Shown here: positions 1 through 9,532 of the stretch, in pieces
Layout: each line of letters begins with the position of its first letter
How positions within the stretch are numbered: the stretch's first letter is position 1
Source of the DNA: Isoetes taiwanensis
Taxonomy: Eukaryota > Streptophyta > Lycopodiopsida > Isoetales > Isoetaceae
DNA: 64,000 bases
NCBI GenBank assembly: GCA_021234155.1
Contig: JAJEKV010000013.1
Span: 14,983,877-15,047,876, forward strand
Reading direction: 5' to 3'
Notes under the pieces: model-generated
Databases searched by the model: none
What the model was told of the DNA's origin: nothing
Seen by the model: the letters and a program-made list of their open reading frames with translations, nothing else
Made by a program: the position numbers and the translations under genes

Positions 1-13
1 TTGAGATCTGGCT

Positions 14-880
14 ATGGCGGAGCAAGAGGGCGACAAGGCTTCATGTCGATTCGATCGCATGACGCAGGCTTTCGGCTTAGCAACTCATGCTTTGCTCACT
101 GCCTGTCCTCAAGAGGCATGTAGATCTGATTCTATTCTCATTTTTGTGTTGATTGTAGAGTGCTCACTACATATCTACTTGCAGGAATTCATGGGACTAT
201 TTTCATTTGTAGAAACTGAGAAGCAGAAAAAGCTTTATGCTCTGTATGGAAAGGTACCGCTTGATGGGTTACTAGCTTATTTTACTTTCAAAAAATTCAG
301 TACTAGATTGTCTAATGTCCAATATATTCCGTTGCCAAAGGTGGTTCCAGCGGTTCATAAATCAGTACAGGTATCTGGGTTTTAATTTAAGCATATGTAG
401 AGTGAGCGGCCTCGTTTGTCAATCTTAATGTTTTCTATTGCGTGACTTCAGGTTGAGTTTGAGACGATCTGCAGAGAAAGGAAGGTAATGCAAGTTTTGC
501 TGTTCTTTATTATTGTGTCGTTGGTTTATCTTCATTTCATGCCCATAATACCACATCTTTTTACTGTAGTTTGCAATACACCTTAGCTATTGAGCACGAA
601 TCATGAGCCTGGGAGATTTTCATGACCATCATTACTTTTAGGTTACAGCATAGGCATGGGACTCACTAGCACTAGATGGAAAATCATTAGGTAGTCTTCT
701 GTTTCAAAGTTAACTTTTATTTCAAAGTTACCTTGTTTTATGTGATGTTAAACAAGACATAAGATTGAAGACTGCTTCAAGTTTTAAGAATGAAGTTCTG
801 GTGACCTTCCCAGACGCTTTGTTCTGGTTGCTGTATTAATGTATTGAAACTGTGTGTGATCAGTTTCTTGTTTTTTCTTT

Positions 881-915
<35 letters not shown>

Positions 916-1541
916 CAAACATAATGGATGAAAGGAGTGTTTACAGATTAGAGAAGCATTGGATGATTTGGACATTCTCGAGGAGCAGTTGGAAGGTTTG
1001 AATGCTGATAAATATGGGTATGACATTTAAGTTTTTCTATAATATATGCTGGCTATTAATTTATATGATTAATCGTTATTCTTAAAAGAACATTACTCTT
1101 TCATAGGAAAGGCTAGTTTGTTTTTCAGGATCCCCCAGCAAGGACTGTCTCCTGCTCTTTTGGTGCTTAAGGAGCAACTAAATGCAAAATCCAATGAAGC
1201 AGATAAGCTGAGACAACTTTTAAAGCAAGTATGGTGAATTTGTTTGACCAAGGTTCTGTGGATGTCATAGAATCAAATCTAAGGTCCTAGTAGTTAGTAA
1301 TATTTAGGAAGAGGAGGAGAAGGCAGATTTGAAGATACGCCTCGGGAGTTTGCATAAGGAAATACTAAGGCACGAGGACAAGCTGCCCACTTTTCCCACG
1401 GAAGCTGTAAGAATTTGAAGTTTATTTAGCTTCAAAAACATTCATCGAATAGACGTGCTCTAGTTACTGAGGGTAAGACAGGAATTTTATAATTATCAGG
1501 AAGTTGACTGTTGGTTATGCTGCCTTTATTTTCAGGAGTGA
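14..1541 (+). CDS. NNF1: NNF1-like kinetochore protein (MIS12 complex subunit), seven coding exons
   Basis: The proposed exons are 14-115, 185-253, 341-370, 452-484, 947-1017, 1129-1228, 1308-1406 and a last one, 1536-1541, holding one codon plus the stop. All phases close and give about 169 residues. The N-terminal stretch MTQAFGLATHALLTACPQE followed by EFMGLFSFVETEKQKKLY, then VHKSVQVEFETICRE, resembles the plant NNF1/PMF1 family (FKLAVRSLLTSC..EDF...F...EK..L..LF and EEEF..LC.ET). The rest is charged coiled coil (EALDDLDILEEQLEGLN; KEQLNAKSNEADKLRQLL). Family knowledge: NNF1 is a subunit of the MIS12 complex that links centromeric chromatin to the NDC80 microtubule-binding complex. The start is the first ATG in the window and could lie further upstream. 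The first intron needs a GC-AG boundary (GAG|GCATGT). The 3' splice site at 340/341 was chosen because it restores the family alignment. Length is slightly below what I expect for the family. The identification rests on remembered family patterns, not on a search. Confidence 0.68.
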
Positions 1542-3109
1542 AGGCTGTGGTGCTGAGACAATAGGCCAATGACTTTCTAGGAATGGCTTGTCGTGCCGCA
1601 TTTTGAGCACACCTTAATTAAGAAGTGGTGATCCGACCGCTAAAATTTGAGAACCTTTTTGGGCATAAGAACAATAGCAGGAGGAAAACAAAAGGCTAAG
1701 GTAGAAGAGCATTATCACAAGGTTGCGGGCATACATGCTGTATATGAATTTATCAAAGCCAACTTGATTATTAAAAGTAATTTTTATGAGCTCTTATCAA
1801 TTGCTCGACATCCTTGGTGGAATTTGGAAACGATTATGAGTTTAGCAATCTTTATAATAGGATGAGAATAGGTAACATATGTACCACAAAACAACTATGT
1901 ACAGAATTGCCTGCAACATGCGACCACCCACAGATCAACTGACTCCAAACAAAGGTTTGCCTTCTCAACTCACTTGCGACCCAAGTTTTTAGCTAAGGCT
2001 GTTTAAAAGTGAGCTTCAAAATAGAGGAGGTTATTTGCCCAGGAGGATGCTATGTTGAAATAATGATCGAGATTCTGCTTTAATGTCTTGCATGTTGTTA
2101 AAAACAGAAAAAGATCAGTTATTAGGGTACTTTCAGACTATAGGGTTAAATTAAGGTAAAATTTAAGTTAACAAATTAATTGTTATGCTAAATTAAGGTA
2201 AATTTTATGGAGCTTTCACACCACCTGTTATTACAAAACCTGGTTTCACATGCAATTTGTTATGTTATCTACTAACATAACATAATCTGTCAAGAGTTCC
2301 TTATGTTAATTAGTAACATAACAGAATCTGTTAACGGTCGTTTCACATTGTACAACTACAACTTGTTATGTTATTTAAGTTTCCGTTGTTTTTTCAGTGA
2401 AAATACAAGTGGTTGGTCCATCCAAAAGCAATGCCTGGTTATGAAATTCAGAGGGTTGACAATGGAGGGTGGTACTTCCAATGTGAAAACATCTTTTCTA
2501 TGTCAGGCCTGATGGTTATGTTCCGATGAAGATAACGCGTATTGCAAAATGATATAATGCATGAACAAGAACATGCAATTGGCCAATACAATAGACAAGG
2601 ATAAATAAGAACACCCAACTAGAAGAACATTCCATTAAGTTTTTACAAAACAACTGGTCTGAAATACATCATGAAAAAGAAGAGAGTCAATACCCGACCA
2701 CTATCCTTGCAAAGTGTTCAAGCACATGCACTGCAAGTGTGAATGGTCCACCTTGGTGATAATCACGCACACAGGAATGTATGCTAACAAAGGTCTAGCC
2801 TTTCTGTAACCTTACCACATGGCAAGGTGCATATATGGTGCGTTCTTGACTCCCCCATGACTTCTGTCTTTACAAATGCACTCTATCAAGCTTCAGAGAT
2901 CCGTATCTTCGAGGGAGAATCAACATACTACTAAAGAAAGCAAGTTGTTGATATCCCCTCATGGCAACAAGGGGATTCATTCTTCACTGTTTCTAACATT
3001 CTAACTTTCCTGGTGCGTATGTCCACCAGAACAGAGACAAAGGACCTAAGGACCTCTGAAAATAAAAAAAGAAAGCCAGAACAGAGAGTTGGCAACTAGC
3101 TCCAATCTT
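1542..3109. other. Intergenic stretch with no recognised gene
   Basis: This presumably contains the NNF1 3' UTR and then AT-rich spacer. Near 2250-2380 there are short palindromic runs around GTTATGTTA/TAACATAAC, too short and irregular to call a MITE. I see no coding block with convincing homology. Confidence 0.5.
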
Positions 3110-3220
3110 CTAGTTCATCACTGCATCCTTGATCTTCTGGATGACAGAATCCAGAAGGTTGTTGATTCCAACAATTGATTCATAGTTCAACTTTGATGCT
3201 GGCATGGCATTCAGAAGAAT
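3110..3220 (-). CDS. Possible terminal exon of unrecognised gene (36 codons)
   Basis: On the minus strand an acceptor-like TTAATACAG is followed by 36 open codons and a TAG. The product is amphipathic (ILLNAMPASKLNYESIVG, then INNLLDSVIQKIKDAVMN). It lies only 90 bp downstream of the asparaginase stop, so it may be an alternative last exon of that locus or a fragment of another gene. I do not recognise the family, and a chance open frame is possible. Confidence 0.25.
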   Translation of the reverse strand: MLLNAMPASKLNYESIVGINNLLDSVIQKIKDAVMN

Positions 3221-3309
3221 CTGTATTAAAATCTGTAAAATATGTATATGGCAAATCTGCAGGAATAGAGAGAATTTAATGATTGGCTTCCATCATAAGA
3301 TGCTAGACA

Positions 3310-3733
3310 TTACGCATCTTTGGGGCTTGGATACACTGTAAATACTTGAACATCATTCATACCTTTCTTCCACATGGAATACTGGAGGGTCCATCCATGA
3401 CAAGCGCCAGCATGCATCCCATTTTTAGCCACAGCAAACAAGGCACCAATAAAGCTAGGGAATTTTTCTCTTATTCTTACAATGACATCAACTGCAGCAT
3501 CCTTTGGATGCATCCCTCTACGCATACTCTCTACTACCTGATAAGCGTAAAGTTTCTGAGTAAGAACATTGTTAAGCAACTACTTCAGAGCTAAATCAGC
3601 CGAAGAATGTAAATAATTACAAAAATACCAGGGTAAAAAGCGCATCATTATATCACCATCTCCGGTGGCTCCACAGGCACCTACTTCTGTATCTGCGTAT
3701 GCTGTTGCGCCAACAATTGGTCCATCTCCCACC
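3310..3733 (-). pseudogene. 3' exons of aspartylglucosaminidase-type isoaspartyl peptidase/L-asparaginase
   Basis: Two exons are visible. The 5' one (3733-3629) begins right after an acceptor (CACTTAG) with [18 protein letters not shown], followed by [16 protein letters not shown]. The 3' one (about 3543-3310) reads YQVVESMRRGMHPKDAAVD and ends with HAGACHGWTLQYS and NDVQVFTVYP before the stop. These match the beta-subunit end of plant N4-(beta-N-acetylglucosaminyl)-L-asparaginases, Ntn hydrolases that mature by self-cleavage before a catalytic Thr. The exon carrying that Thr (HDTIG-like) should lie just upstream, but LRR-derived sequence is found there instead. The exon junction also does not close: the first exon leaves two bases (TG), and the expected acceptor before CTATCAG reads TTTACGCTTATCAG, as if AG were lost and a T gained. 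I therefore call it a 5'-truncated, probably dead fragment. Missing exons beyond the large insertion at 16.3 kb cannot be excluded. Confidence 0.75.
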
Positions 3734-3789
3734 CTAAGTGGATTGCATCAGATAATGTTTAATCAGTGTTTGCAAGTGCACGAGGACAT

Positions 3790-4118
3790 GTTCAGCATTA
3801 TATAACTCATGGTGCTTCAGCATTATATAACTCATGGCTACAGAACCATTGAGAGAATTGTAAGAGAGATCTAGTAGTCGGAGAAATTTTGGACATCGAC
3901 GAGAAGCTTTCATCTGGGTCTTGTCCTATAAGATTATTATGGTCTAGAAATAGGTTGTGCAAAGAGCATCCACCAAAGTTCTATGGAATGCTTTCTGTTA
4001 TCTAGTTGAATGCTAAGTCTAAGTACTGAAGAGAACCAGATATGAAGGATGGAGAGTCAATGAAACTGTTTTTTCTAAAATATGCTTCAGTTAAGCTAGG
4101 TAAACCCTGCAGAGTTTT
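3790..4118 (-). pseudogene. LRR receptor-like fragment, left of the LTR element
   Basis: Read on the minus strand, 4118-3890 encodes leucine-rich-repeat text: LQGLPSLTEAYFRKNSFID, SGSLQYLDLAFN and SLHNLFLDHNNLIGQ, with LLDLSYNSLNGS in another frame. It has two in-frame TAG stops and one frameshift, so it is a relic. The pattern LxxLxxLxLxxN is typical of the extracellular domain of plant LRR receptor kinases or receptor-like proteins. The LTR retrotransposon starts at 4119; the same LRR frame resumes beyond it at 16272. A 22-bp sequence containing TTCAGCATTATATAACTC is duplicated in tandem with a 3-bp spacer near 3793-3838. Confidence 0.7.
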
Positions 4119-5775
4119 TGTGATGTTCTAGCACAGTATACGGTCCCAAGGCATTATCTTGTACTTCCTAAATCACTTAGCGTACACGCCCCCCGACCGA
4201 CATGCACGCCTAACGATAGCCAGCGGGTAGCCCTAGGGGGGCAACTTGCAAGGAGTGTGCAATTATTAATGTGCACATTTACCCATGTACACATTAATCT
4301 GGGTGCACATTTTCCCATGTGGACACTTTATGCCAAGTGGGCCATACCCAAGTGTGCAATTAATGTGCACATTTACCAATGTACACATTAATGTGGGCAC
4401 ACATTTCCATGTGGGCACATTTTGCCACCTAGCCATTAAAGGCAAGTGGGCCCATTCCCAATTATCCCACATGCCTAAAGGGGATAATTGGAAACCCTAG
4501 CCTAACCCCTTGCCTATTTAAGTAGGAGAACCCTAACTTGCCATTTTTTTTCGTTTCTAGGGTTTTAGAGCCTGTTTTGGCTGCCCTGTGGGTCAAAAAC
4601 CGCCTCGAACTGGCCCCGAGCGAATTGCCCCATTAGTTTCCCTTGATTCGAGCAGTTTAGCAGGATGGTTGAGCTCAGGTCAGGAGGAGGAACTCAAGGA
4701 TCATGTATTTCGTCAATTTAATAGCCTAAGCCATCTTCTAATCATTAAATCAGTAGGTTTAGCCTATTAAATCGCCCATAGCAGCCCTCTAGATCTCTAG
4801 ATACCAGACTCTAACTAAAGAACCTAACTCTATGATATAGATTAGATCTTGTTCTTTAGTTCTTCTGTGATGTATATGGATGATGTATCTCTATGAACTC
4901 TTTGTATTGGGAAGGGGGGTAGAGACCTAAAGCTTGGTAGTAGATGCTCCTAGATTAGCCTCTCTAGCACACTATAGTTTCGGCCTGTGTACAAGAGCCA
5001 CACCAGGTTGTGGGTGAAGGGGCCGGTGGTGAGAAGGAGGTTCATGTTCGACTCACGAAGATCCCTACGGTGTGTAAGGCCTACCGAGGGATCATTGTGA
5101 CTAGGTCTAATGGCTCACCACTGAGTGCGGGTGAGGCATGAACTCGACACCCGTGAAGTGGTATACACTTTCCAGTGGGTTCAGTCGAATACGGGCAGTG
5201 GCCCTCTAGTCACCTTGAGTCGGCATGTAGACCTCTGGGGGGAGTGATCCCTTCCTGCCCCATCGGAACTGGGAGGATGAGACCCAGGAATAGCCCCTTT
5301 GGCTATGCATCCGGGCGGGCTACTGATCAGTCCCGACACTTTTCAGCCTACTACGCAAAGTGCAATGTGGGGGGCGGATGGAGTGGACTACCCTAAGCCA
5401 TGTTCTTATGCCCGGTAAAATCCATTGCCATGAATTACATGCGCAATGACCTCACGGAGACCCAAGCTTGTCAGTCCATCCCTGTGTCTGAGCCTTGGGT
5501 AGGATTTCCCATATGTATTATGCTGATCTTTGTCATGCAGATATGTGGAGGACCATCCTTCGTGATGGTCATATGATGTTGATGTATGTACTCTTCGACA
5601 TGTATGTTTACGCCCGCGGCTAGGTAGGCCCCGAGGGAGGCGGGGTAAAATGATGGAACCCGCATCGCGGTTGCGATGTCATGTGGAGGGCCCTGTATCG
5701 GCATGGAGCTGGTATGGGGGATGAACTCCTGTTTGTATGCGGGGAGTGCACCGTATACGAGTAGGGGACGTCACA
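4119..5775 (+). repeat. 5' LTR
   Basis: It pairs with the 3' LTR at 14587-16271 almost throughout. The copies differ by many small indels and a few short insertions, mostly in the 3' half. Ends are TGTGATGT and ACGTCACA. The U3 part holds two 34-nt near-palindromes (4265-4298 and 4359-4392). Confidence 0.9.
4515..4521 (+). promoter_or_regulatory. Putative LTR TATA box
   Basis: TATTTAA lies in a segment (TGCCTATTTAAGTAGGAG) conserved in both LTRs and is followed by CTAACTTGCC-rich sequence. It is the best TATA candidate for the U3/R boundary. No transcription data are available. Confidence 0.4.
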
Positions 5776-5776
5776 G

Positions 5777-5788
5777 TGGTATCAGAGC
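5777..5788 (+). other. Primer-binding site for initiator tRNA-Met
   Basis: TGGTATCAGAGC begins one base after the LTR end. It is complementary to the 3' end of plant initiator tRNA-Met, the standard primer of many Ty3/gypsy and Ty1/copia elements. Confidence 0.9.
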
Positions 5789-6029
5789 AATGTTCTTGGA
5801 GACCAAGAGCAAAGCACTGACCATGCTCCCAGTAGTACTAACTTGATAGGATCCTCAAACCTCGAAAAGTGGGAAAAAAAATTTTCTCATGGAAATTTTT
5901 TTCTTCGAAAAGTGGAAAGAAAAAAAAAAAAATTCCTCATGGAAAAATTTTTCTCATTTTTGGTAGTATATGCTAAGCTAGTAACAGTAAAGTGAATGAG
6001 AACATAAAAAGACAAAAATTAGTGAGCCA

Positions 6030-6870
6030 AATAGGATGGTCTCACACGTCGCGCCAGGACAGATAATGAAGATCTCAAAATTAGTGAGCCAAATAGTCAG
6101 GACAGATAATGAAGATCTCAAAATTAGTGAGCCAAATAGGATGGTCTCACACGTCGCGCCAGGACAGATAATGAAGATCTCATTTTCAGTCTGGGCGCAA
6201 CGTGTGAGACAGATAATGAAGATCTCAAAATTAGTGAGTCAAATAGGATGGTCTCACACGCCGTCGTGGGCGGATAATGAAGATCTCAAAATTAGTGAAC
6301 CAAATAGGATGGTCTCACACGTCACACGTCGCCACGGTCTAATGAGACGTCAAAATTAGTGAGCGGGACAGATAATGAAGTCGCACGTCGCGCCAGGACA
6401 GATAATGAAGATCTCATTTTCAGTCTGGTGAGATCTTCAGTCTGGGCGCAACGTGTGAGCCGTTGATCTCAAAATGGTGAGATCTTCAGTCTGGGCGCAA
6501 CGTGCGAGACATTGATCTCAAAACATCTTGAAAAGTCATAAGAGAAAACATCTTGAAAAGTCATGAGAGATCTTCAGTCTGGGCGCAACGTGTGAGCCGT
6601 TGATTTCAAAATGGTGGGATCTTCAATGATCTCAAAACATCTTGAAAAGTCATAAGAGAAAACATCTTGAAAAGTCATGAGAGATCTTCAGTCTGGGCGC
6701 AACGTGTGAGCCGTTGATTTCAAAATGGTGGGATTGATTTCAAAATGGTGGGATCTTCAATCTGGGCGCTGATCTTAAAACATCTTGAAAAGCCATGCAT
6801 TTTACAAATGGTGGGATCTTCAATCTGGGCGCTGATCTGAAAACCCCCTGAAAACATCTTGAAAAGTCAT
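6030..6870 (+). repeat. Irregular tandem repeats with hairpin arms in the retrotransposon leader
   Basis: Shuffled modules recur: GGTCTCACACGTCGCGCCAG, GACAGATAATGAAGATCTCA, AAAATTAGTGAGCCAAATAG, CAGTCTGGGCGCAACGTGTG and AAACATCTTGAAAAGTCATG. The first and fourth are near reverse complements, so adjacent copies can fold. One complete arm-loop-arm unit is 6144-6210. The open frame through the repeats (6036-6359) simply reads the repeat and is not convincing as a gene. Confidence 0.8.
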
Positions 6871-7196
6871 GGATTTTACAAAAGTAACTTGGTAATTCGA
6901 ATTTTAGCCTAGGAATTACCTAGATTAGTCTAGCTTTTCAATCTATTTGAACCTCATCTTAAAAGGATTCCCGCAGTAGCAGGAATTGAACCTCCCACCC
7001 ATAGGATTGAACCCCCCCAAACCCCCCCGTGCCAACCACTGAGGGCGGGCATCATTTGTGTTTAAATTATAATTCTTAATTAAATTTAAACTTTAATAAT
7101 GTTAGATAATATTAATGGCTAAGCCTTAGACTTAGAACCAAGACCCTTAAGCTAGATAGAGACAGCATCTTGATAGACACCAAGACTCCGATCGAC

Positions 7197-7445
7197 ATGA
7201 CGTGTACCAAACAGACCGCTTGACTTCCTCGACAAGGCGAAACAGCCAGAGGCCAAGGAGGCCGAAGGAAACAAGAAGAGGAGAGGGCAGAACGAGAGCG
7301 GGAGGCCAAGGTTCAAGAAGCAGCAGAGCAGAAGCTGGTCCAACATTTTGAAGACTCAACAGCCTGCACAGTACACGCCAAGAGAGTAACTCTAATGAAG
7401 AAAGATATGCCCTTAGCCAGTCATATCAAAGCTGAGCATTATTAA
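7197..7445 (+). pseudogene. Histone H3-like reading frame inside the retrotransposon
   Basis: A single frame runs from ATG to TAA over 83 codons and is interrupted only by TGA at codon 9. It starts MTCTKQTA*, close to the H3 tip ARTKQTAR. After a charged segment rich in E, R and K it ends in VQEAAEQKLVQHFEDSTAC and TVHAKRVTLMKKDMPLASHI plus KAEHY. Against the canonical plant H3 end ([38 protein letters not shown]..) I count 24 identities in 44 aligned positions, with the stop in the same place. Most of the tail and the aN-a1 part of the histone fold are missing; the end of a2, loop L2 and a3 are kept. It sits 1.4 kb after the primer site. It may be a captured and decayed H3 retrocopy or the remnant of an element-encoded H3 domain; expression is unlikely given the stop. 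Confidence 0.75.
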
Positions 7446-7587
7446 TTTCGTAAATGATAAAATTTTGTTTAACACAAAGTGTTTTAGAGTAAATTATAAG
7501 TGTATAAAGTTACTTAATTAAGTTGAGTTAGTAAGTTTTAGCTTTTGTTTTAGTCAAAGCAGACATCCTAGGCCAATTCGAGAGGAT

Positions 7588-7654
7588 GTCTCACACGTCG
7601 CGCCAGGACAGAAAATGAAAAGTTCATTATCGGTCTGGGCGCAATGTGTGAGAC
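7588..7654 (+). repeat. 67-nt hairpin with a loop differing from the leader copies
   Basis: The left arm GTCTCACACGTCGCGCCAG and the right arm CTGGGCGCAATGTGTGAGAC are near reverse complements, separated by about 28 nt. The same arms and the same 67-nt span occur at 6144-6210. It lies 140 bp after the H3-like frame. The recurrent spacing suggests a kept RNA structure rather than chance. Confidence 0.7.
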
Positions 7655-8436
7655 CTCCAAACTTTGAACCTCCATAACTTGAGCTATAGAGCTCCAAATC
7701 GCCTGAAATTTGTTGCAATAGGACCATTAGACAGCTAGAATCCATTTATGACCTCAAATTAGGCTAGAAATGTCAAAACCCAGCTCAAAATAACCAAAAT
7801 GGCTCAAACCCTTGAATTGTTCTCCCAAACTGTGGTCTGTCTGTAAATAGAAGCATATCCCATTAGTACCTGTAAGTATTGCTCTCGCTACCGAAGCTGA
7901 TGCTTTACTCCTAGATAGAAGTGCCCAAGAACACCCCTTTATTATAGTCATCTAGACCTCAGCATAGCAACCCAAGTCCAACTGTTTGTACATCACCTCT
8001 GCTCATGCCAAAGGCATAAACCTTGACCTAATTTTGTGTCCTTCTAATAGAGTTTGACTTATATAGCCGTCACATTGACACTCCCTATTGCCAGGATACC
8101 TAGAAAGGAGCTAGAGTCTAGAGCTGCCCAAGTCACTCCATGTGTAGAGATTGGACTCCCCCAAACCAACTTTGCTAGGACCTTAGAGTATGCCTCAAAC
8201 ATCATGGAGGTTTTGCAAAACAACCCTCATGTCATACCATACCACACGTCCTAATGTCCATAGACTTGTAGATTATAGATATGTCTCCGGTAATGCTGCT
8301 CGAGCCATCTTGCTTGCTTATAGAGCCCAAAATGTTGTAGGAGAGCCCTTCAGGTAGACTCTTAGACTCTAGGATATACGAGCGTTGCTTTCGAAGTACA
8401 GGGCCAGAGCCACAGAAGAGCTAGAGGCGCAACTTC

Positions 8437-9532
8437 TTGAAGACATCGAGGTCCCAGCCGATGTACAGACAGATAAGGAGAGGAGACCGAAAAGGCAGAC
8501 CCAAGAGAGGGAAGCACAACGACAAACACCTCAACCGACAAACGAGTAGAACAGGACACCACCGGCCTATCATCAATCTTCATCAAATGGGAAGAATATT
8601 GGTAACCAACGGCATCAAGAATTTTTCTAGATGTCAACCTCCCGGCTACCACGTCCACGAGCTCACATCAGAAAGAGGATCTCGACGCCTTCACCAACTC
8701 GACGTACATGAGTTTCAAATGGAAGAACGCAAGGCAGCAAAATACAGGTGCAGGAAGATGTTAGACATCGATGCCGCATTAGCATCACGAGCTAGGGCCA
8801 GAGGGCATAATCTTCCGTTGAGGAGAGAAGTCATGGCGACACAGGAGCGTATAGAAACCGGAGGGAAGACCACCACAATCTTGCAGCCCAGCAGCTCAAG
8901 CGAATGTCATGCAACGTCAACAAAAGGAGCAACCAAGCTAGGCAACCCCAAAGCACCTAAGGATGACCAGGACGAGCTTCCAGCTCCCTTGCACCAGCAG
9001 AGAACTTTCATCGGTTCCAAAAACTAGGAGACCATGAGGGGGAGGTGACGCATATCTGGGAAGGAACATCTCCAACTTGAAGGCCTATATCAGCATTAGG
9101 GGCAAGATCAAGGAGGAGAATATTCCGCTCGAACAAGAATTCGGGACCCAGAAACACCTAGAAACCAAAGGAAGGACGACTTTACTACGTCAGCCAAGGA
9201 GTGCGAGACTCGAATGGATAGGACCCAAGGGACGGAGGAGACGACCTAGCCAGCAAGTACAAATCACGCAAAGGCGACCAGAAGGAGCTATGGTAGGTGC
9301 AATGGAGATGACCACACTTCCAGGGAGGCACCTTGGAATGAAGCAAAGCCCAAGCAACAGGAGTCGCACTCAGAAATTCAACCTGCGGAGGAATGACAAT
9401 GCCTGCCTACCGACCACGATCTCAGAGCTTCGAAGACATTCAAGAATGCCCGACTGCAACAGCCAAGTGACCCTACTCAAGCGATCAATGGCACCGCACA
9501 TCGGCAATCTTGCAACGACACACCGCATGTAG
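8437..9532 (+). CDS. Two short basic open frames in the retrotransposon interior, gag-like at best
   Basis: Frames at 8437-9027 (196 codons) and 9077-9532 (151 codons, different frame) encode Arg/Lys/Gln/His-rich, low-hydrophobicity products. An overlapping frame upstream reads EELEAQLLEDIEVPADVQ, a gag-like acidic helix. I see no CCHC knuckle, protease DTG or reverse transcriptase motif. They could be remains of gag broken by frameshifts or simply open frames in purine-rich DNA. Confidence 0.25.

Noticed and set aside
2210-2400. MITE
   Set aside because: Palindromic GTTATGTTA phrases are short, irregular and lack matching terminal inverted repeats with target duplication.
6036-6359. 107-codon frame with internal protein repeats
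   Set aside because: It is the translation of the leader minisatellite, whose structure is better explained by nucleic-acid hairpin arms.
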